A DNA stretch of 26,155 nt, from contig NW_027018444.1 of assembly GCF_032854445.1 (NCBI RefSeq), positions 1 to 26,155 of the forward strand, written 5' to 3'. The first letter of the stretch is position 1. Every line of letters begins with the position of its first letter. The DNA comes from Liolophura sinensis (lineage: Eukaryota > Mollusca > Polyplacophora > Chitonida > Chitonidae). Shown piece by piece: positions 21,416 to 26,155 of the stretch. The position numbers and the translations under genes were made by a program. The notes beneath the pieces are model-generated. The model saw only the letters and a program-made list of their open reading frames with translations. It did no database searches and was not told where the DNA came from.

Positions 21416-21964
21416 CGTCACAAAATACGTCGGATTAGCCTCTTACAAGAAGCACTGGAACAGTTTTTCCACTTTTGCATTTTTGCCTCGTCTTTTTGTT
21501 AATTGAAATCGGCTACACTGTACTCTGTACAATCGCGACTGGTCATTACTATATTCAACTTTTGACTATAAGTTATGTGCCCTTCGGTAGCCCAGAAGAC
21601 GTCAAATCTTTGGGCCAAGCCCATTTAACTCACCCAGCAATTGCCTTACTTCTAAGTGCAAGACAATCTCAATGTCTTTATCTACGTGTAGAAAAACCAC
21701 ACCATTTGTACGTGAAAACCACAAGGTACTTGATACAGTCTGCTGTAAAAAGTACAACTGAACACTGACCCACTTCAGTAAGGTGCCAAAAGATGCGGAA
21801 TTGAGCCAGGCATCGGCAGCTGTTGAAAAATTGCAAATTTCCCTGGTTTCCATGGAGTAAGAGCCGTTGCTGGGCACGTGATTATGACATAAATGATCAT
21901 TCAATTGTCACTACAGGCAAAAGTATTGGTCGGAGAGCAACGCGGTTTGCACCATTCGATTTGT
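21416..21964. repeat. Monomer 40 (type p12)
   Basis: Appears identical to monomer 37, including gcctcgtc, at an offset of 1646 bp. Confidence 0.95.
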
Positions 21965-22512
21965 CGTCACAAAATACGTCGGATTAGCCTCTTACCAGCA
22001 GCACTGGAACAGTTTTTCCACTTTTGCATTTTTACCTGGTCTTTTTGTTAATTGAAATCGGCTACACTGTACTCTGTACAATCGCGACTGGTCATTACTA
22101 TATTCAACTTTTGACTATAAGTTATGTGCCCTTCGGTAGCCCAGAAGACGTCAAATCTTTCGGCTAAGCCCATTTAACTCACCCAGCAATTGTCTTACTT
22201 CTAAGTCCAAGACAATCTCAATGTCTTTATCTACGTGTAGAAAAACCACACCATTTGTACATAAAAAACACAAGGTACTTGATACAGTCTGCTGTAAAAA
22301 GTACAACTAAACACTGACCCACATTTATAAGGTGCCAAAAGATGTGGAATTGGGCCAGGCATCGGCAGCTGTTAAAAATTGCAAATATCCCTGGTTTCCA
22401 TGGAGTAAGAGCCGTTGCTGGGCACGTGATTATGACATCAATGATCATTGATCTGTCGCTACAGCCAAAAGTATTGGTCGGAGAGCAACGCGGTTTGCAC
22501 CATTCGATTTCT
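21965..22512. repeat. Monomer 41 (type p13)
   Basis: Copy of monomer 38 at an offset of 1646 bp; tctttcggc; 548 bp. Confidence 0.95.
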
Positions 22513-23061
22513 CGTCACAAAATACGTCGGATTAGCTTCTTACTAGTAGCACTGGAACAGTTTTTCCACTTTTGCATTTTTGCTTCGTCTTTTTGTTGAT
22601 TGAAATCGGCTACACTGTACTCTGTACAATCGCGACTGGTCATTACTATATTCAACTTTTGACTATAAGTTATGTGCCCTTCGGTAGCCCAGAAGACCTG
22701 AAATCTTTGGGCCATGCCCATTTAACTCACCCAGCAATTGTCTTACTTCTAAGTCCAAGACAATCTCAATGTCTTTATCTACGTGTAGAAAAACCAGACC
22801 ATTTGTACATAAAAAACACAAGGTACTTGATACAGTCTGCTGTAAAAAGTACAACTAAACACTGACCCATATTGTTAAGGTGCCAAAAGATGCAGAATTG
22901 GGCCAGGCATCGGAAGCTATTAAAAAATTGCAAATATCCCTGGTTTCCATGGAGTAAGAGCCGTTGCTGGGCACGTGATTATGACATCAATGATCAACTA
23001 ATTGTCGCTACAGCCAAAAGTATTGGCCGGAGAGCAACGCGGTTTGCACCATTCGATTTCT
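22513..23061. repeat. Monomer 42 (type r)
   Basis: gcttcttactag, gcttcgtc, ccagacc, cagctattaaaa spelled gaagctattaaaa, and gatcaactaattgtc. Private markers are gttgattg, catattgttaagg and attggccgg. Confidence 0.93.
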
Positions 23062-23610
23062 CGTCACAAAATACGTCGGATTAGCCTCTTTCTAGTAGCA
23101 CTGGAACAGTTTTTCCACTTTTGCATTTTTGCTTCGTCTTTTTGTTAATTGAAATCGGCTAAACTGTACTCTGTACAATCGCGACTGGTCATTACTATAT
23201 TCAACTTTTGACTATAAGTTATGTGCCCTTCGGTAGCCCAGAAGACGTCAAATCTTTGGGCTAAGCCCATTTAACTTACCCAGCAATTGCCTTACTTCTA
23301 AGTGCAAGACAATCTCAATGTCTTTATCTACGTGTAGAAAAACCACACCATTTGTACGTGAAAAACACAAGGTACTTAATACAGTCTGCTGTAAAAAGTA
23401 CAACTGAACACTAACCCACTTCAGTAAGTTGCCAAAAGATGCGGAATTGAGCCAGGCATCGGCAGCTGTTGAAAAATTGCAAATTTCCCTGGTTTCCATG
23501 GAGTAAGAGCCGTTGCTGGGCACGTGATTATGACATCAATGATCATTGATCTGTCGCTACAGCCAAAAGTATTGGTCGGAGAGCAACGCGGATTGCACCA
23601 TTCGATTTCT
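23062..23610. repeat. Monomer 43 (type q)
   Basis: cctctttctag, catttaacttac, acttaatac and cagtaagttgcc. It has gcttcgtc, not the gctccgtc of monomers 29 and 33, and its right end has the p10-like gcggattgcacc. Confidence 0.93.
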
Positions 23611-24159
23611 CGTCACAAAATACGTCGGATTAGGCTCTTACTAGTAGCACTGGAACAGTTTTTCCACTTTTGCATTTTTGCCTGGTCTTTTTGTTAGTTG
23701 AAATCGGCTACACTGTACTCTGTACAATCGCGACTGGTCATTACTATATTCAAACTTTTGACTATAAGTTATGTGCCTTCGGTAGCCCAGAAGACCTGAA
23801 ATCTTTGGGCCATGCCCATTTAACTCACCCAGCAATTGTCTTACTTCTAAGTGCAAGACAATCTCAATGTCTTTATCTACGTGTAGAAAAACCACACCAT
23901 TTGTACGTGAAAAACACAAGGTACTTAATACAGTCTGCTGTAAAAAGTACAACTGAACACTAACCCACTTCAGTAAGGTGCCAAAAGATGCGAAATTGAG
24001 CCAGGCATCGGCAGCTGTTGAAAAATTGCAAATTTCCTGGTTTCCATGGAGTAAGAGCCGTTGCTACGCACGTGATAATGACATCAATGATCAATTCAAT
24101 TGTCGCTACAGCCAAAAGTATTGGTCGGAGAGCAACGCGGATTGCACCATTCGATTGGT
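23611..24159. repeat. Monomer 44 (mosaic, p11 left then p10/q-like)
   Basis: The left half has gttagttg, gggccatgccc, caattgtc and gtgcaag (p11). From about 23895 it has ccacaccatttgtacgtg, acttaatac, gaacactaaccc and tgctacgcacgtgataatg. Single-base indels (caaactttt, gtgccttcgg, atttcctgg, gatcaattc) begin here. Confidence 0.9.
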
Positions 24160-24708
24160 CGTCACAAAATACGTCGGATTAGGCTCTTACTAGTAGCACT
24201 GGAACAGTTTTTTCACTTTTGCATTTTTGCCTGGTCTTTTTGTTAGTTGAAATCGGGCTACACTGTACTCTGTACAATCGCGACTGGTCATTACTATATT
24301 CAACTTTTGACTATAAGTTATGTGCCCTTCGGTAGCCCAGAAGACCTGAAATCTTTGGGCCATGCCCATTTAACTCACCCAGCAATTGTCTTACTTCTAA
24401 GTGCAAGACAATCTCAATGTCTTTATCTACGTGTAGAAAAACCAGACCATTTGTACATAAAAAACACAAGGTACTTGATACAGTCTGCTGTAAAAAGTAC
24501 AACAAAACACTGACCCACATTTTTAAGGTGCCAAAAGATGCAGAATTGGGCCAGGCATAGGCAGCTGTTAAAAATTGCAAATATCCCTGGTTTCCATGGA
24601 GTAAGAGCCGTTGCTGGGCACGTGATTATGACATCAATGATCATTGATCTTTCGCTACAGCCAAAAGTATTGGTCGGAGAGCAACGCGGTTTGCACCATT
24701 CGATTTCT
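24160..24708. repeat. Monomer 45 (type p11)
   Basis: ggctcttactag, gttttttcac, gttagttg, ccagacc and ggcataggc. It has an extra g (atcgggcta) and a missing a (gttaaaaattgc). Confidence 0.93.
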
Positions 24709-25260
24709 CGTCACAAAATACGTCGGATTAGCCTCTTACAAGAAAGCACTGGAACAGTTTTTCCACTTTTGCATTTTTGCCTGGTCTTTTTGTTATTGAA
24801 ATCGGCTACACTGTACTCTGTACAATCGCGACTGGTCATTACTATATTCAACTTTTGACTATAAGTTATGTGCCCTTCGGTAGCCCAGAAGACGTCAAAT
24901 CTTTGGGCCAAGCCCATTTAACTCACCCAGCAATTGCCTTACTTCTAAGTGCAAGACAATCTCAATGTCTTTATCTACGTGTAGAAAAACCACACCATTT
25001 GTAACGTGAAAACCCACAAGGGTACTTGATACAGTCTGCTGTAAAAAGTACAACTGAACACTGACCCACTTCAGTAAGGTGCCAAAAGATGCGGAATTGA
25101 GCCAGGCATCGGCAGCTGTTGAAAAATTGCAAATTTCCCTGGTTTCCATGGAGTAAGAGCCGTTGCTGGGCACGTGATTATGACATAAATGATCATTCAA
25201 TTGTCACTACAGGCAAAAGTATTGGTCGGAGAGCAACGCGGTTTGCACCATTCGATTTGT
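24709..25260. repeat. Monomer 46 (type p12)
   Basis: Type p12, but 552 bp through five single-base indels: agaaagcac, gttattg, gtaacgtg, aaacccac and aagggtac. It is the least reliable monomer in the window. Confidence 0.92.
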
Positions 25261-25807
25261 CGTCACAAAATACGTCGGATTAGCCTCTTACCAGCAGCAC
25301 TGGAACAGTTTTTCCACTTTTGCATTTTTACCTGGTCTTTTTGTTAATTGAAATCGGCTACACTGTACTCTGTACAATCGCGACTGGTCATTACTATATT
25401 CAACTTTTGACTATAAGTTATGTGCCCTTCGGTAGCCCAGAAGACGTCAAATCTTTCGGCTAAGCCCATTTAACTCACCCAGCAATTGTCTTACTTCTAA
25501 GTCCAAGACAATCTCAATGTCTTTATCTACGTGTAGAAAAACCACACCATTTGTACATAAAAACACAAGGTACTTGATACAGTCTGCTGTAAAAAGTACA
25601 ACTAAACACTGACCCACATTTATAAGGTGCCAAAAGATGTGAAATTGGGCCAGGCATCGGCAGCTGTTAAAAATTGCAAATATCCCTGGTTTCCATGGAG
25701 TAAGAGCCGTTGCTGGGCACGTGATTATGACATCAATGATCATTGATCTGTCGCTACAGCCAAAAGTATTGGTCGGAGAGCAACGCGGTTTGCACCATTC
25801 GATTTCT
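25261..25807. repeat. Monomer 47 (type p13)
   Basis: tttttacctggtc, tctttcggc and gttaaaaattgc. It is 547 bp, with one a missing in gtacataaaaacac. gatgtgaaattggg carries a private a. Confidence 0.93.
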
Positions 25808-26155
25808 CGTCACAAAATACGTCGGATTAGCTTCTTACTAGTAGCACTGGAACAGTTTTTCCACTTTTGCATTTTTGCTTCGTCCTTTTTGTTAGTTGAA
25901 ATCGGCTACACTGTACTCTGTACAATCGCGACTGGTCATTACTATATTCAACTTTTGACTATAAGTTATGTGCCCTTCGGTAGCCCAGAAGACCTGAAAT
26001 CTTTGGGCCATGCCCATTTAACTCACCCCAGCAATTGTCTTACTTCTAAGTGCAAGACAATCTCAATGTCTTTATCTACGTGTAGAAAAACCAGACCATT
26101 TGTACATAAAAAACACAAGGTACTTGATACAGTCTGCTGTAAAAAGTACAACAAA
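25808..26155. repeat. Monomer 48 (partial, same hybrid as monomer 39)
   Basis: gcttcttactag and gcttcgtc, followed by gttagttg, gggccatgccc and ccagacc, as in monomer 39. Extra c bases occur in gtccttttt and caccccagc. The copy is cut by the window edge after gtacaacaaa, about 348 bp in. Confidence 0.93.

Larger units (their letters stand above)
20867..22512. repeat. Trimer higher-order unit, copy 4
   Basis: Tandem to copy 3 at an offset of 1646 bp. Its first monomer begins with a type r segment, which marks the duplication seam. Confidence 0.9.
21965..23610. repeat. Second trio (p13-r-q), copy 3
   Basis: Monomers 41-43, 5488 bp (ten monomers) after copy 2. Its first monomer also ends trimer copy 4, so the two kinds of unit overlap through the shared p13. 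Confidence 0.82.
24160..25807. repeat. Trimer higher-order unit, copy 5
   Basis: Same order of types, 1648 bp because of scattered single-base indels. It is followed by monomer 48, which would start a further trimer copy as monomer 39 does after monomer 38. Confidence 0.88.
1..26155. repeat. Satellite DNA array, ~549-bp monomer, 47 full copies plus one partial
   Basis: The motif cgtcacaaaatacgtcgg recurs at 5, 554, 1104, 1654, 2204, 2754, 3303 and so on to 25808, always in the same orientation, at steps of 547-552 bp (mostly 549). Monomers differ from each other at diagnostic sites spread along the unit, but no foreign sequence interrupts the array. Length classes have simple causes: 548-bp copies have gttaaaaattgc instead of gttaaaaaattgc, and 550-bp copies have aaaaggatgcgg instead of aaaagatgcgg. 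Both window edges lie inside the array, so its true length exceeds 26 kb. Function is unknown; tandem satellites of this kind are usual in centromeric and heterochromatic DNA of eukaryotes. Confidence 0.97.

Noticed and set aside
1-26155. CRISPR array
   Set aside because: The repeat unit is about 549 bp, with no short repeat and unique spacer pattern, and no cas genes are present.
1-26155. Tandem LTRs, rDNA spacer or another transposon-derived array
   Set aside because: I see no terminal inverted repeats, no tg...ca ends with primer binding sites, no poly-A tails, no target duplications, and no rRNA-like sequence.

Overview
The whole window is one uninterrupted satellite DNA array. A monomer of about 549 bp is repeated head to tail 47 times in full, and a 48th copy is cut off by the right edge. 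Each monomer is counted here from the cgtcac that follows ccattcgattt[c/g]t. All full copies are 547-552 bp long and all lie in the same orientation. I see no unique flanking sequence, no transposon insertion, no RNA gene and no credible protein gene. This points to a eukaryotic nuclear genome (centromeric, pericentromeric, subtelomeric or other heterochromatin). I do not recognise the family and cannot name the organism. GC is about 42% by hand count of 6061-6600. About 18 CpG remain per monomer, so CpG is not strongly depleted, which fits an invertebrate or other lightly methylated genome better than a vertebrate one; this is inference only.

Layout. Monomers 1-15 (5-8242) form a long higher-order repeat. 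Monomers 16-28 (8243 to about 15113) repeat it almost base for base, but lack the equivalent of monomer 7, so the offset is 8238 bp before that point and 7686 bp after it. From about 15114 to the end the order changes to shorter higher-order units. A three-monomer unit of 1646 bp (types p11-p12-p13) occurs at 5498, 13184, 19221, 20867 and 24160. A second trio (p13-r-q) occurs at 14282, 16477 and 21965. In the evidence text, p1-p15 are the monomer types named by their order in the first long repeat, and r and q are two further types seen only in the right half.

How the array evolves. Several monomers are mosaics whose left and right parts match different types (14/28, 30, 35, 39, 44, 48). Some junctions can be placed within 7-20 bp. 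This records unequal crossover and gene conversion at single-monomer resolution. A segment of about 78 bp in each monomer (6154-6231 in monomer 12) is almost invariant, while diagnostic variation clusters elsewhere; it is the best candidate for a bound or structurally constrained site. The segment runs into a bulged hairpin of up to 11 bp, and a nearby variant site carries a perfect 16-bp palindrome in about 18 copies.

Quality. One-base, mostly homopolymer, indels cluster in the first 2.6 kb and the last 2.4 kb and are nearly absent between. This suggests the window is a complete long-read contig with thin, poorly polished ends.
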